NCBI RefSeq assembly: GCF_049243985.1
Contig: NC_135384.1
Location: 12,892,501-12,956,500 of the forward strand
From: Paroedura picta
Lineage: Eukaryota; Chordata; Lepidosauria; Squamata; Gekkonidae
Direction: 5' to 3'
DNA length: 64,000 nucleotides
The position numbers were made by a program, and so were the translations under genes. Shown here piece after piece: positions 22,691-34,580 of the stretch. The notes under the pieces were generated by a model. It searched no databases and was not told the DNA's origin. It was given only the letters and a program-made list of their open reading frames with translations. Positions within the stretch are counted from its first letter, which is position 1, and each line of letters begins with the position of its first letter.

Positions 22691-24159
22691 TTCCCATTAA
22701 AATGGACTATCTCAACATCCATAACAACAATCACAGCATCAAAAAATGGCGGAATCCACAACCCTCCCCCCTCCCCTTTACATGGAGGGGAAAGGAGAGA
22801 CAAGTCAGAATGATATTCGTTGTTGGCATCAGGGGGACCCCAATTGTTCTTCCTGCACTAACCCTGTCTCAACCATAGACCTGGCAGAAGAGCTCTGTTT
22901 TAATTAATCAGGAACACAACAAATGATACAGCCATGCTTAACTGCAACTCAGAGCTGTATATTTAAAAAGAAATCTGGTTAATATCACACTAGCTTTTTC
23001 CTTCAGTTGTAATACATTCTTTTCCATATTTAAGGCTTTCCCATGCAGTTTTTGTACATACATATCCCATCAGCGGTGGGGGTTTTGTCAGTCAAATAGG
23101 ACTCCCCCATCAGGATGCATCCCCATGTAAACTTGCACAGTGTAGAGGAAAAAAAACCCTAGCTATATTCCAGTTTGGAATGGCATTATCCAGACAATTC
23201 TAGCCACATGGATGAAACAAACAAAAATTCTGCTGATTCATAAAAGTACCTTCCCATTGTGCTAACCTGCCAATAAAAGCAACCTATATACTTAGAGCCT
23301 CTTGTGGCGCAGAGTGGTAAGGCAGCAGATATGCAGTCTGATAGCTCTGCCCATCAGGCTGGGAGTTCAATCCTAGAAGCCGGCTCAAGGTTGACTTAGC
23401 CATCCGTCCTTCAGAGGTCGGTAAAATGAGTACCCAGCTTGCTGGGGGGTAAATGGTAATGACTGGGGAAGGCACTGGCAAACCACCCTGTATTGAGTCT
23501 GCCATGAAAACGCTAGAGGGCATCACCCCAAGGGTCAGACATGACCCAGTGCTTGCACAGGAGATGCCTTTACCTTTATATCCTTTAGGCCCAAGGTAAT
23601 TCCATACATATCTAATGTACAGGCAATTGGTAATTCATTGCTAATAGAGTAGATAGACTGGCGGTCCAGTCTGGAAGCATATTTCTCAGTTCTTCTTTTG
23701 ATGCTGATGATTTGGTTACTATACTTTATTTTACTTTGTTTTGTTTTTATTTTTTTGGGCAGAAACATTGACAGACATGTTGTTTTCAAGAGTTCTGCTT
23801 TTCTCCAAGCCACATTATTCACAGTTCACTAGGGAATTAATTATGGACCCTATCATTACATTGTCCCCATAATGAATTGTTCTTCTTGTCAAGGCCTATA
23901 TGGAGTATCCAAAGTGTCTAATCAATAAACAATCAGACTGTACAAAAGAAATCAGAATAATTCAGTTGTGCCTTGATGTGCTGTGCGTGGATAGGATTGT
24001 GATGCCTACTTTTTCTCTTTTACAGGCCAGATTTCAAGCCAGTTTATTGCAAAAAACAAAGTTTACTGAAGTCATGGATGTAGTGGTTATCTATGGTCAT
24101 CATAATACATTAGGATGAGCTAGGTAAATCAATCGATGAGTATAGGCATTTCCTTTAAG
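22691..24159 (+). promoter_or_regulatory. V2R-2 5' flank
   Basis: Near match to 35860-37346 and, from 22825, to the V2R-1 flank. Holds the presumed promoter; a SINE (23295-23580) is inserted about 0.6 kb before the start codon. No promoter motif can be named. Confidence 0.35.
23295..23580 (+). mobile_element. Sauria-type SINE upstream of V2R-2
   Basis: GAGCCTCTTGTGGCGCAGAG head to CAGGAGATGCCTTTACCTTT. The V2R-3 flank has the same insertion at 36482; V2R-1 does not. Confidence 0.9.
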
Positions 24160-24368
24160 ATGGTAATCTCATTTGTGTTGATGTTGCTACAGATTCCTGC
24201 TGAAAGCAAGGCATACATGTGCAGCATACATGATCCTCTCCATATTCCACATGAATATTACCAAGCAGGTGACCTCATTTTTGGTGGAATGACATCTCAG
24301 CTCTCCATTTATTTTGAAGCATTATCCTTTGCAGAGCATCCAAAGACAAGGCTGATTGGCGAACCCAT
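24160..24368 (+). CDS. V2R-2 exon 1
   Basis: Leader [18 protein letters not shown], then [20 protein letters not shown] and [17 protein letters not shown]. Ends ..GAACCCAT|GTAAGG, phase 2, as in the other copies. Six bases shorter than V2R-3 exon 1 just after the leader. Confidence 0.9.
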
Positions 24369-27300
24369 GTAAGGTGTTATTTATATTTCCCATGTACGTA
24401 GCCAGACAGATTATAGCCGGTGCAAGTAGAAGATTGCCTCGTAAACTCAAATTATCACAAAGCATTTGGGGTGAGGCAGGATCCATGAAAAAGGCATGGA
24501 ATTATACTCTTTGCTGTCTTCCTTGATTTGTTCTGAAAATGTGTGCCTCACTGGTCTAAAAAATATGGTGGTCCTGTCATGAATCTGATGCTCTCTTCCT
24601 TTCAATAGAAGACGTTAAAAAGATTTATTGGTATGATTATTGTTTTAGTGCAACGCTGAAGAACTACCAGCATGTCCTGGCCTTGGCATTTGCTGTGAAG
24701 GAGGTCAATGACAATCCCAAGATCTTACCCAATACCAGCCTTGGGTTTCATATCTATGACAGCTACTTCAATGCCAAGTTGACTCATCAGAACATCTTGA
24801 ATTTCCTCTGCACCTTGGAAAGGATCATCCCCAATTACTGTTGTAACAACCAGAGGGATTTAATGGCTGTCATTGGAGGGCTTGATTATGAAACCTCCTT
24901 GCACATAGCCAACATGCTGAGCATATACAAAATCCCACAGGTAGGATGTTTAGATTGTGCATGAATATTTCATTATTTTTCTTTGTATTCTGTAGGACCA
25001 CCTGACTTCTTATGCCCCCCACAGGGCATTCTGCTCTGTGATTATGAACCTGTTGGAGGTCCCTAACATGAGGGTGTTGCACCTGGTGGAATTAGCTCCT
25101 GTGAGAGGTGAGGACCCTGATGGAAGTTTCTCAGTTCCACAGGGCTTGCAAGGTAGAGCTCTTCCACCAGGTCTTTGGTTGAGGTCAGTGCTAGTTTGAG
25201 AGCCAGTTTGGGTGTCTGTTGGGGGAGAAGAAAGGGAAGGCGACTGTAAGCTGCTTTGAGCATTTTTCGGGTAGAGAAAAGCAGCATATAAGAACCAACT
25301 CTTCTTCTTCTCTTCTTCTATTAAATCTGGGCTTACCTGCTGGTTAGACATTTCATCACCCCCCCATTGTGTCCCCCTGAAGCTCTGTTTTACCAAAAGG
25401 TATGTTGAGCCCAGGGAGGTGGAGATGGGACATTTCACTGCTAGAGAGAGTTTTTATAAGAGATCTTATCCTGTTTTGAGGGATGTTAATGAAAGGCCAA
25501 CTATTGTTATCTGCCACGAGCCTTGCTTGGGAGTGGCAGGATATAAATTGAAATATAAAATCAATAAAAATAAAATAGCCAACTTCACAATTAGAGAGAT
25601 GTAGTTTTTCATAGGAAAAAATACAGAAACTTCCATAGTTCTACCAAGGTACGTAGCAATGCCATTGAGTACTACTTTAGTAATAATCAGGACCACAAAC
25701 CTGAGAACAGGTAATAGCTCTGTTACGATCCAGTCTTTTAAGTGCACCAGTAAGGCATCATTGAGTTAGGATTGGACTAGAAGTGTACAGTTTCAAATCT
25801 CTGCTCGTCCATGAAGTCCACTGAGTTAAGCCACTTGCACAGTTCCAGCATAACCTACCTAACAAGATTCTTGGGGTATATGAAGCAGAGAGTAGAAGAC
25901 CCGTTTATACCATCCTGTACTCTTTGGAGGAAAGTATATATGTGGTTAAGTAGGTGTACAAAACTTTTTCTCAAAATTAAAAAATCTAACCTACTACACT
26001 GTCTTTTAAGACAATGGAGGGAGCTCATGTAGAAAATCTACAAAACGCGGGACCTGGGTGAGTAATGGAAAGGCATGCTGTACCAAGTTGCCAGCAGCTC
26101 CTGCTGGTCATGGTTCTAATGAATCTTTCTCTCAGAATCCAAACCAACTTGGAAAGGACCACTTCCCATCCTTTGGAAAGAAAGACAGGCTTGCTATTGC
26201 TGGGGATACCTAGAAAAAGCCAGTTAGGAAACCTGTTTCTTAAAGTTCCTTTCACCATTCGGGACAAGGCTATCCAATTAAGCCCCCTTTCTTATATAGA
26301 TTTCAGTTTTTCCTGCAAACCTAGGGCTATTCTAGGGTTTGTCAAAAGATTTGGGTGGTCTAATTCTTTGTATTGAAGCATCCACAGATGGTGCCACATT
26401 GAAAAAATAGATATATTGATAAAGTATGATTATGTTTGAATATTTACATGGACCTAAAGGTCTCATAGTCAGTTGTAACATTTTTTAAATTTTTCTTAGG
26501 TTACCTGTTGCTTCTTTGCCCCATTGACAAATGAAAACAACAAGACTCCTTCCATCTACCAGATGGTCCCAAATGAAGCCAACCAGTATAAAGGGATTGT
26601 CCAACTACTTCTGCATTTCCAGTGGACATGGATTGGAATTATTGCCCTGTCTGGTGATGAAGGAGAAAAGTTTGTGCAGATCTTGATACCACTGCTGTCC
26701 CAAAATGACATCTGTCCTGCCTTCATTCATTGGCTACCAACCTTGACTTCCACTGAAGCCATGAAAGACATTTTTTACTTATCTAGACCCAGAGAGTATT
26801 TGTCCCTTTTCCTAAACAAGATGGAAGTGAATGTATTTCTCATCAAGGCAGACACATATACAATGTTTACTTTGAAATGGTTTTTATATTTGGTACAAAT
26901 GGAAGATACACCAGAAATGATCATGGGCAAGGTATGGATTATGACAGCAGAGTGGGATTTCTCCTCTCAGACTCTAGATAGGCTTTTGGACATCAATGTT
27001 TTCCATGGTGCTTTATCCTTTAACGTTAAAACCAATGAAATATTTGGGTTCCAAAATTTTATCCATATTGTAAGTTCCCATTGGCCAGAAGAAGATGACT
27101 TTATCAGGCTCTTTTGGGAGCCAGCATTTAACTGTTTATTATTACCTTCCAAACTGGACAAACAGACAAGCAGATGCACTGGAGAAGAGAAGCTTGAGAG
27201 CCTCCCAGGCCCGTTTTTTGAGATGATGATGACTCCTCAGAGTTACAGCATCTACAATTCTGTCCTTGCAGTAGCACAAGCTTTGCATGCCATGTATTCA

Positions 27301-28985
27301 ATGAGACCAAAATCCACTTTAACATTTAAGGAAGGAGACATAAAGGAGTCCTTCAGGCTACAGTCTTGGCAGGTAATATTTTGCACCCATCAATGATACA
27401 TAGCTGGTTAATATAGAAACAAATCTGACCATATTCATGCAAATGATTTAAGTTTCACATTTGGAAAAGTTCAAATTAAATTATTATTGTGGTTTCTCAC
27501 TTCTGGAATCACCTGGGCAGTGGGAAGGACATAAAGCGCAACTGATCTGTGACAGGCAGGAACAATATCCAAACCGAAGAATCATAGCTGTTAGTCAGGA
27601 GAAAAAACGTTTTTGTACCCAAAGGCGAGCACAAGAAGGGCAGAGGAATTGGCAGTGGTTGTCTTTTCTCTTCCACCTCTATGGATTGGCAGGATAGAGG
27701 GGCAAACATATTCCTTAGAATCTCAAGTGTTTAAAACAAGGCCCTATAATTGGTTACATCATGAGAAGGAAGTCAAACTGGAAAATACAATGATTTTGTG
27801 AAAATTGAAGGCAGTAGGAAAACAGGAAAACAGAAGTAGATTGACTCTAAGGCCTTCAGTTTGACTGTTTATGCACTGGGAACTTCTCTGCCCCAGCTCC
27901 CGTGCAGGAGCACAAATCAGGGGCAGATGACATGCACCAGGCTAAATGATTTCCTATGTGGGTGCAGGAAGCAGTGAGACAACCAGCTATGACTAAAACT
28001 CCAGCCTGCAGCCCGGCATGAAACCTCCAGTGCATAAACGGTCCTTGCAAGGCCTATACAAGGTTGTTAATGAGACAACATTTTGCAGCTCATTAATTCA
28101 TAGATGTACCGTAAGGTGAAAGCAACTTTAGGACACCTAAGACAAACAAAAGATTCAAGTGATCATATGAAATCCACTTATAAGACACATTGACTGTTCT
28201 TCCAGTGATTAATGTTTCTGAAAGTCCTACAAATCTTTTTAATGGAAACTTTCAATTATAGTAGCTCATTTGCATAAGACTTCAGATATAAAGGCAAAAG
28301 TCAAGGATTCCATCTGCACTTTCCCCTTTTCTGAGTGCTTTGCTATAGCCTGGATTAAGTTCATGAAAGGGATGAAAAAAACATCCTATCTAAAGGACCA
28401 GTGTTTGAATTTCATGAAGGATCAAACATATATCTACCAACTCTGCTTTCATCATCTAAAATGTTTGTTTGCCTCTTTCCATTTAGCTTCATCCTTTTCT
28501 GAGGAGCATCTCATTTAACAACAGCGCTGGGGACCTCATTCACTTTAATGAGGCAGGTGAACTAGAAACTGGATTTGACATTATCAACTGGGTGACTTTC
28601 CTAAATCAAAGTTTTCAAAGAGTAAAAGTTGGAGGGATGGAGCCCCAGGCTTCACCGGGCACGGAATTCACAATTAAAGAGAAATTCATCACATGGCACA
28701 GGAAATTTAATCAGGTGGGAAATTTAATCAGCAGAAAACAAACAAAAGCAGCCATATCCACACCCACTTGCTCCCTTAAACTCGGGCTTGGGGGTTAATT
28801 GCTATCTGACTTAGTAATGCTATGGCAACCCATGACCATTTTATTGATTATATGTAGAACAGAGACTACAATTAACTTTACATCCATTTTGGAATAGCGT
28901 TGCCCTTAATTCATAATTTATGAGATTCTGATCACATCTCTAGGTCCCATCATTTTCAGTCAGATCTCATACATACATACATACA

Positions 28986-29016
<31 letters not shown>

Positions 29017-31953
29017 CTTTATTATGGTCATAGACCAGCAAAGATCTCTATATTGTATATTGTATATTGTATATTGTATATTGTATATTGTATATTGTAT
29101 ATTGTATATTGTATATTGTATATTGTATATTGTATATTGTATATTGTATATTGTATATTGTATATTGTATATTGTATATTATCTCTAAAACGCTCCTGCT
29201 TAACGGATAAAATAAAACTGTAAGACCCCAAGGGCGGGCCCTGTACGGTATGAGGAAGGGTGCCAATTGGACCCTTTCCCCGGACTGACAATCGGAGGTA
29301 CCAATCGGCAGGCGCTTTGCGCCTGCCAATTGGCCCCTTCGATTGTCAGTCCAGCGGCAAAGGACCAAACGCAAGCGACATGGCCCCCCCAACTCGCCCG
29401 CATCCAGCCAACCGCTGCCATTTTCTCCCTTGCACCAGGTTGCCGCCTGCCCGCCTGCTGACAAGGAGCCGGCGCCAGCCCCAGCTATGAGCGGGGTGCC
29501 TCGCCACTGCCCCACGCAGCTGCCTAACACCCATGCCCGCTGCCAAGCCTCCAGCCACAGCCGCGACAGCACCTGAGCCGGCGCTGCCTTCCCCCATGGC
29601 TGTGGCTCCGCCGCCAGCCATGACAGCAGCGCCACCGCCTTCACCAGCCCTACCTCAGAGGACGAGACTTTGCCAGCGGCCCACCAAGCCTCAAGCTACT
29701 GCCGGCCGCAGTCGCCCCTGCACCGGGAGAGCCATCCCCAATGTCTGCGGCCGCGGCAAAGGCACTGCCAGAGCATATGCTCAGACCATATGCAGCGGCC
29801 GCAACGCAGGCAGCAACACCGGGGCCTGAACACCAACCCCTTTTACTCTGTCCCGCCACTGGCCACGCTCAACACCGTTTCTGCCCTGCACTGCGACGAC
29901 TCAGGTAGGACCACCCGCACAGCCACCCCGCCCAACTCCATAGGCCCGCTAGTGCCCGCTGCATTTAAACTGCAGCGGGCTTGATTACTAGTATATTATA
30001 TATTATACATTATACATTATACATTATACACTATACATTAATACATAAAAGAGCCAGAGCAAAGTACAGCAAATACAATACTTTCTCCGTATGTGAATAG
30101 GCCCAACCACTTTCAGTGTGTAATGACAACTGTCATCCTGGTTACAGCAGAAAAAAGAAGGATGAGGAGCCATTTTGTTGCTATGACTGTGCTCCATGCC
30201 CAGAAGGAAAAATGTCTGAGAAGAAAGGTAGGATCTACATATAGAGAAAGAAAGGGGGGAATACATATTTATGCAAGGTATATAAAGGTAAAGGTAAAGG
30301 TAAAGGTAAAGGTAAAGGTAAAGGTAAAGGTAAAGGTAAAGGTAAAGGTAAAGGTAAAGGTAAAGGTAAAGGTATCCCCTGTGCAAGCACTGGGTCATGC
30401 CTGACCCTTGGGGTGACGTCCTCCATGGGAAAACCCGACATGAAGATGCAAGGATTGGGTACGAATGAAGATCACCATTAAAAAAAGACCTACATATAAT
30501 AATTTAACTTACAACAGCCAATGCTTACTCAGTGTACATACTAAAGCGATAAGGGTTACTACAGAATCTTGAGATATGGTGTAAATTGTACTGTGCTGCA
30601 GATCCAATCATCTCCCCATCATTCTGAAATGTTATATCACAATGCATATATTCTACTGTCATTAGGTAAATCTGTTGGAGTGTAAATCTCCTACACAAGT
30701 GTATAACATAAGTTCTTCAGATTTAAATTGCAGTACCATTCCCATCCAAATAAATGTAAACTATAAGTAACATGGCAGTGCCATTAATAGAACTATCAAA
30801 CTGAATGGCTGGATAAAAAGTACATTTGGGCATCTTCAGATCTCAATGCAGAATACTGAAGTCTTCTAGGGGCTTCCAGCAGAAATCAATAAAGATTCTC
30901 AGCAAATTTGATTTCTCTACTATCATAGGTATATATTTTAAAGTATTTTGAGGACAGGCATTTTTATAGCACAGGATTCAGTATGAGACATGAATGATAA
31001 CGTATTACAGTTTTTATGAGCTGATGTATTCAAATCTTTTCTTTTTATCAGATATGGATGATTGTTTTGAATGCTCAGAAGATAAATATCCAAATAAGGA
31101 CCAAGATCAATGTGTTCCTAAGGTTCTAAACTTCCTGTCCTATTGTGAGCCTTTGGGGATCACTTTGGTGCTTCTGGCTCTCTCTTTTTTTCTGATCACA
31201 GCTCTGGTGCTCAGAATCTTCTTTAAACACCGGATTACTCCTATTGTCAAAGCCAACAATCAGGATCTAACCTACTGTTTGCTTATCTCTCTCATGATAT
31301 GCTTCCTCTGTTCTTTGCTCTTCATTGGCCAGCATCAGACACTGACTTGCCTTCTACGTCAAATATCTTTTGGCATCATCTTCTCAGTGGCTATTTCTTC
31401 TGTGTTGGCAAAAACTATCACTGTGGTTCTAGCTTTCATGGCCACCAAACCAGGAAGCCAAATAAGGAAATGGGTGGGGAAACCACTGGCTTGTTCAGTT
31501 GTGGTGTCTTGTTCCAGTGTTCAAGTAGTTATATGTATTCTGTGGCTCTACACAGCTCCTCCGTACCCAAGGCTGGATAAAAAGTCAATGACTGAAGAAA
31601 TTATACTGGAATGTAATGAAGGGTCTGTTACAATGTTTTACTGTGTTCTGGGCTACATGGGATTCTTAGCTACTGTCACCTTTATTGTAGCTTTCTTTGC
31701 TCGCAAGTTGCCCAACACATTTAATGAGGCCAAGTTCATCACTTTCAGCATGCTGGTGTTTTGCAGTGTTTGGTTTTCCTTTGTACCAGCTTATCTGAGT
31801 ACAAAAGGAAAACATATGGTAGCTGTGGAGATCTTCTCCATTTTAGCCTCCAGTGCTGGATTACTTGGTTGTATATTCTTCCCAAAACTCTATATAATTG
31901 TTTTTAGACCTGAGTTAAATAGCAAGGATCAGTTACTCATGAGAAACAAGTAA
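24160..31953 (+). CDS. V2R-2: vomeronasal type-2 receptor, complete six-exon gene
   Basis: Second V2R of the array, same family and expected role as its neighbours. Exons are 24160-24368, 24649-24940, 26500-27372, 28487-28714, 30101-30227 and 31052-31953, giving 876 residues with all phases consistent and no premature stop. An ATG at 24136 would add eight residues (MSIGISFK); 24160 is preferred because it equals the V2R-1 start. Relative to V2R-3 it lacks two residues after the leader (ESKAYM against ESKAQAYM). Intron 4 carries a Helitron inside a 7-bp microsatellite and a SINE remnant with an expanded AAAGGT array. The gene is a mosaic: exons 1, 2 and 4 and the first half of exon 3 follow V2R-3, while the 3' half of exon 6 and the 3' flank follow V2R-1. 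It looks functional. Confidence 0.93.
24649..24940 (+). CDS. V2R-2 exon 2
   Basis: 292 nt between TTGTTTTAG and [43 protein letters not shown] and [13 protein letters not shown]. From the split codon onward the protein is the same as in V2R-3. Confidence 0.9.
25065..25590 (+). mobile_element. L2-type LINE 3' end with deleted SINE, V2R-2 intron 2
   Basis: Same L2 remnant as 9235-9622, interrupted at about 25190-25320 by a tRNA-headed SINE whose middle is deleted (GAGAGCCAGTTTGG joins GTGTCTGTTG). Confidence 0.65.
26500..27372 (+). CDS. V2R-2 exon 3: main ligand-binding exon
   Basis: 291 codons, [20 protein letters not shown] to FRLQSWQ, between TTTTTCTTAG and GTAATA. The first half is nearly the same as V2R-3. 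In the second half (from about 26850) it differs from V2R-3 at many sites and often shares the V2R-1 residue, for example DRLLDINVF and [14 protein letters not shown]. Confidence 0.92.
27864..28042 (+). mobile_element. 179-bp MITE-like element, copy B (V2R-2 intron 3)
   Basis: ACTGTTTATGCACTGG ... CCAGTGCATAAACGGT; same site as copies A and C. Confidence 0.78.
28487..28714 (+). CDS. V2R-2 exon 4
   Basis: 76 codons, [20 protein letters not shown] to [10 protein letters not shown]. The donor GTGGGA is followed by a short local duplication of AAATTTAATCAG that is absent from V2R-3. The duplicate lacks its own GT donor, so the exon end is not in doubt. Confidence 0.9.
28970..29014. repeat. (CATA)n microsatellite
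   Basis: About eleven CATA units in V2R-2 intron 4; V2R-3 has only a few at 42886. Confidence 0.92.
29049..29181. repeat. 7-bp microsatellite (TATATTG)n, left of Helitron
   Basis: About 19 units with very few errors. Ends exactly at the A before the Helitron start TCTCTA. Confidence 0.95.
29182..29991 (+). mobile_element. Helitron, non-autonomous, V2R-2 intron 4
   Basis: Starts TCTCTAAAACGC, ends with hairpin GCCCGCTGCA-TTTAAAC-TGCAGCGGGC, 8 nt, then CTAG, and lies between A and T with no target duplication. All are Helitron hallmarks. Its 810 bp are strongly GC-rich against AT-rich surroundings, with a near-perfect inner palindrome around GGCAGGCGCTTTGCGCCTGCC. No Rep/helicase gene. The long open frames inside are composition artefacts. 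Confidence 0.82.
29992..30042. repeat. 7-bp microsatellite (ATTATAC)n, right of Helitron
   Basis: Short run of ATTATAC units beginning at the T after the Helitron CTAG. Confidence 0.88.
30101..30227 (+). CDS. V2R-2 exon 5: cysteine-rich domain
   Basis: Starts [20 protein letters not shown] (Ala where the sister genes have Val) and ends [13 protein letters not shown], then GTAGGA. Six cysteines kept. The acceptor is ATGTGAATAG, with a shorter pyrimidine run than usual but the same in all three copies. Confidence 0.88.
30284..30374. repeat. (AAAGGT)n hexamer array grown from a SINE tail
   Basis: About 15 perfect AAAGGT units next to 30375-30412, the 3' stub of a minus-strand Sauria-type SINE. 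V2R-3 has the same SINE with only two or three units at 43496. Confidence 0.93.
30375..30412 (-). mobile_element. Sauria-type SINE stub
   Basis: ATCCCCTGTGCAAGCACTGG to about GGGGTGACGTCC, then an abrupt join to sequence that lies about 600 bp further on in V2R-3 (44180). Confidence 0.8.
31052..31953 (+). CDS. V2R-2 exon 6: 7TM exon and stop
   Basis: Acceptor TTTTTATCAG|ATATGG. Cysteine triplet [19 protein letters not shown], seven membrane segments, [14 protein letters not shown] and tail [16 protein letters not shown]. The N-terminal half shares SYCEPLG, FKHRITP and LTYCLL with V2R-3; from about [19 protein letters not shown] to the stop it is nearly the V2R-1 sequence. Private changes include LRIFF for LGIFL and GQHQT for GQPQT. 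Confidence 0.94.
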
Positions 31954-34580
31954 GAATTGATGCATTTAGAGTTTCCACAATCACATAAAACTGGAATAAT
32001 GAAAGGGACTAGAATATTTAGATATTCTCATGACCTTATTCCAGCTCAGGTGCTTTCTTTACATTCCATGGGAAACTGCGTAGAGTGTTTTATCGTATAT
32101 TAGGATTATCTCCCTCCTGTACTTACTGTGATTGTAGGACTTTACTGTAGTTTGTTATTGAGCAAACAGTTATGCTTCCAGCTAAAAGAGTTTCAGCAGT
32201 ACATGAGGAAGCAACACCAACAGCAATAATTTTATGTTTCAAGTAGTAGGAAAAACTGATTGATAACAAATGTTGTATGCCACCTTTCACCCCAATGGAG
32301 AACTAACCTGACTTAAATCATTCTCCTCTATTTCATCCTCACAACAACACTGAAGATTTCTTGGCCAAGGTGAAATTCCAGGGGAGGCTCTTAGATCATT
32401 GTCAGATAGGCACCACACTGGATGTGATAGTTCAAGTCTTTCAACCCCCTAACAAGTCAGGGCTGGAATGCCTCTGCGGCTGCACCAAAGATGCCTCTTG
32501 GGAAGAGCCCGGCTGACTTGTGCTGCTTTTCCCTGCTGCACATCCAGAGGCCCCCCTCTCTTCTGCCAGAGCTGGCTCAGCTGCAGGCTTGGTTGCTGCG
32601 GCAACTCCTGGGAAATTGGAGGTGGCAGTGGGGGCATGACAATACCCTTGGCCACAATATCCCAAATTAACATCATTGTAACTCCCAGCATCATCACGAC
32701 AGCTGTTTCTGTTGTAGACTGTCAAATGCACTCCCCTTACCGCTCTGTAAAGTGGCAAAAGTCGTCTACTGAGAAGAAAATAGCTCCATGCCTCTTGGGG
32801 AAGTATCAGGTAAGAATCCGCTTTATTACCACTTTCCTGTTCTCTGTTCTGCAATAGTATGTCATGTTTTATCAGTAACTGAAAAATCTACAAATTTGAG
32901 TTGGAATTGCGGCTATGGGTATTCAGCAACCCTGTAGTGATAATTACCATAGTGAACAACTTGCATTTCCACCCTCATACCCAGAACACCCACAATTGGG
33001 TTTAAAGCAGCCCAAGCACTGTGCTTATATAATGGCCTTTCCATACAGAGTAAGGTAAGCCTAGTAGGGCTTTCCTCCAGAACTAGAATTGATTCTTCAT
33101 GACCCATTATGTATGTAAAGGATATGCTGGGCCAGCGTTCATACATCAGCAGGGCAAATCCCTGCAGATGCAGCACAGCCCACTCCCAGCCCTCGCCCCC
33201 ATAAAGGCCTCCAAAGCATTCCCTTTCTTAATGTGGATGCCATCGATACCCATGCCTGGCCCATGTGTACAGGGAAGAGCTGGGCCGTCTAGGCCTGGCT
33301 CCTCCCCTGCCTACGGTGTCCCAGCAGAGACAAGAAACATCCTATTCAGTTTTGCGGCATTAAGGAGCCAAACAGTGCATTTATTGACCCCCACGATGTT
33401 CGGGTAGCAATGCCAAGCTACCCCACCCTCATGCAGGGACACTCCCGTCTCCACCGGAGTGCAGCAGAACCTGTCTGCCACAGAGCTGTGCATGCACAAT
33501 TCTAGGGCAGACCATGTGCACTGGGGGGATTTCATCCCTGTGCATAGACAGGAAGCAGCAGGGCATGCTGCCCCTCTGCACAAAACCACTGGTGGACCTG
33601 TGTGTGCCATGCTTAATAGGTCCATAGGTCTATGGGGTGGTCTTTAAGTTCATTTCAACTTGACCCTATTACTGAGAAATGTGATGGTTCTGAAGTTACC
33701 CAGGATATGTTCGAAGAATCTAAAACCAGCAGCTGTCAACCAAATTAGTTCTTTTTCTTCTGGATGAAACTCTATACTGTGCATATTGAGCTATGGGAAC
33801 CTTCTTGCCTGATAAACCTTCATTTTAAAGTCATCAGTGGTCCTCTGCTAGAAAAAAAAATCCAATAATATCCTGTGAAGGAAATAGAATTTCTTGAGAT
33901 ATTTCTCCCAAAACAATATTTAAAGTTTGTTTAGGGATTTCTCTTGTTTAATGATTTCTCTTTTGAGTGCTAACCATCCCAGATAAGTTTTGTGCATATC
34001 GGAAAACAGAGTATATTTCCTCACTATTTAGACATATACCAGTGAATGTTGACAGTCATATCTAAGAGGTACCAATATTTCCCTGAATGTTTTTGCAATC
34101 ACAAATGTATTTGGTTTTGACAATATTTGACTGTGAATATTGCCATAGGAATTACACGACGGGTGGAGGAGAATCTAAAATTAATTTCTTCTTGTTGCAA
34201 AGGATACCATTGTTAAGTGTGAAAACTTTAATTTCCCCATTTCAGCAACTAATGGCTTTGAACATGCCTGACTTAGGAATCCATATCTGTAGGACTGGCT
34301 TAATTTGCCCCTGAGGGGTACATATGCATTCTTTGGTATAAATTCAAGCTCCATCATTAACTCCAGTAGGATTGCAATGAAGCAAGTTTATAACTTTTTA
34401 ACATTGTCATTTCTGATGGAAATAAAGTGTTCCATTGACAGCATTCTTGGGATTTATTTCAACATCCCTGAAAATGTGAGTTACCTTTCTTTTGCTTTTC
34501 TGCTGCCAAGGACACCTTTTCACTGAAAAGTAGCAAAATACCAAAAGGGAGCATGAAGGAGCTTGGAAGGGATGCAGTTA
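31954..34580. other. V2R-2 3' flank, near copy of V2R-1 flank
   Basis: Follows 18162-21424 closely, minus about 630 bp at 32450. No gene recognised. Confidence 0.55.

Noticed and set aside
29048-29644. Minus-strand open frame of 198 residues
   Set aside because: It runs through the TATATTG array and the GC-rich Helitron; the repeats have no stop in that frame and the protein is low complexity.
30024-30404. Open frames with Leu-Tyr or Lys-Val repeats
   Set aside because: Translation of the AAAGGT microsatellite next to exon 5.
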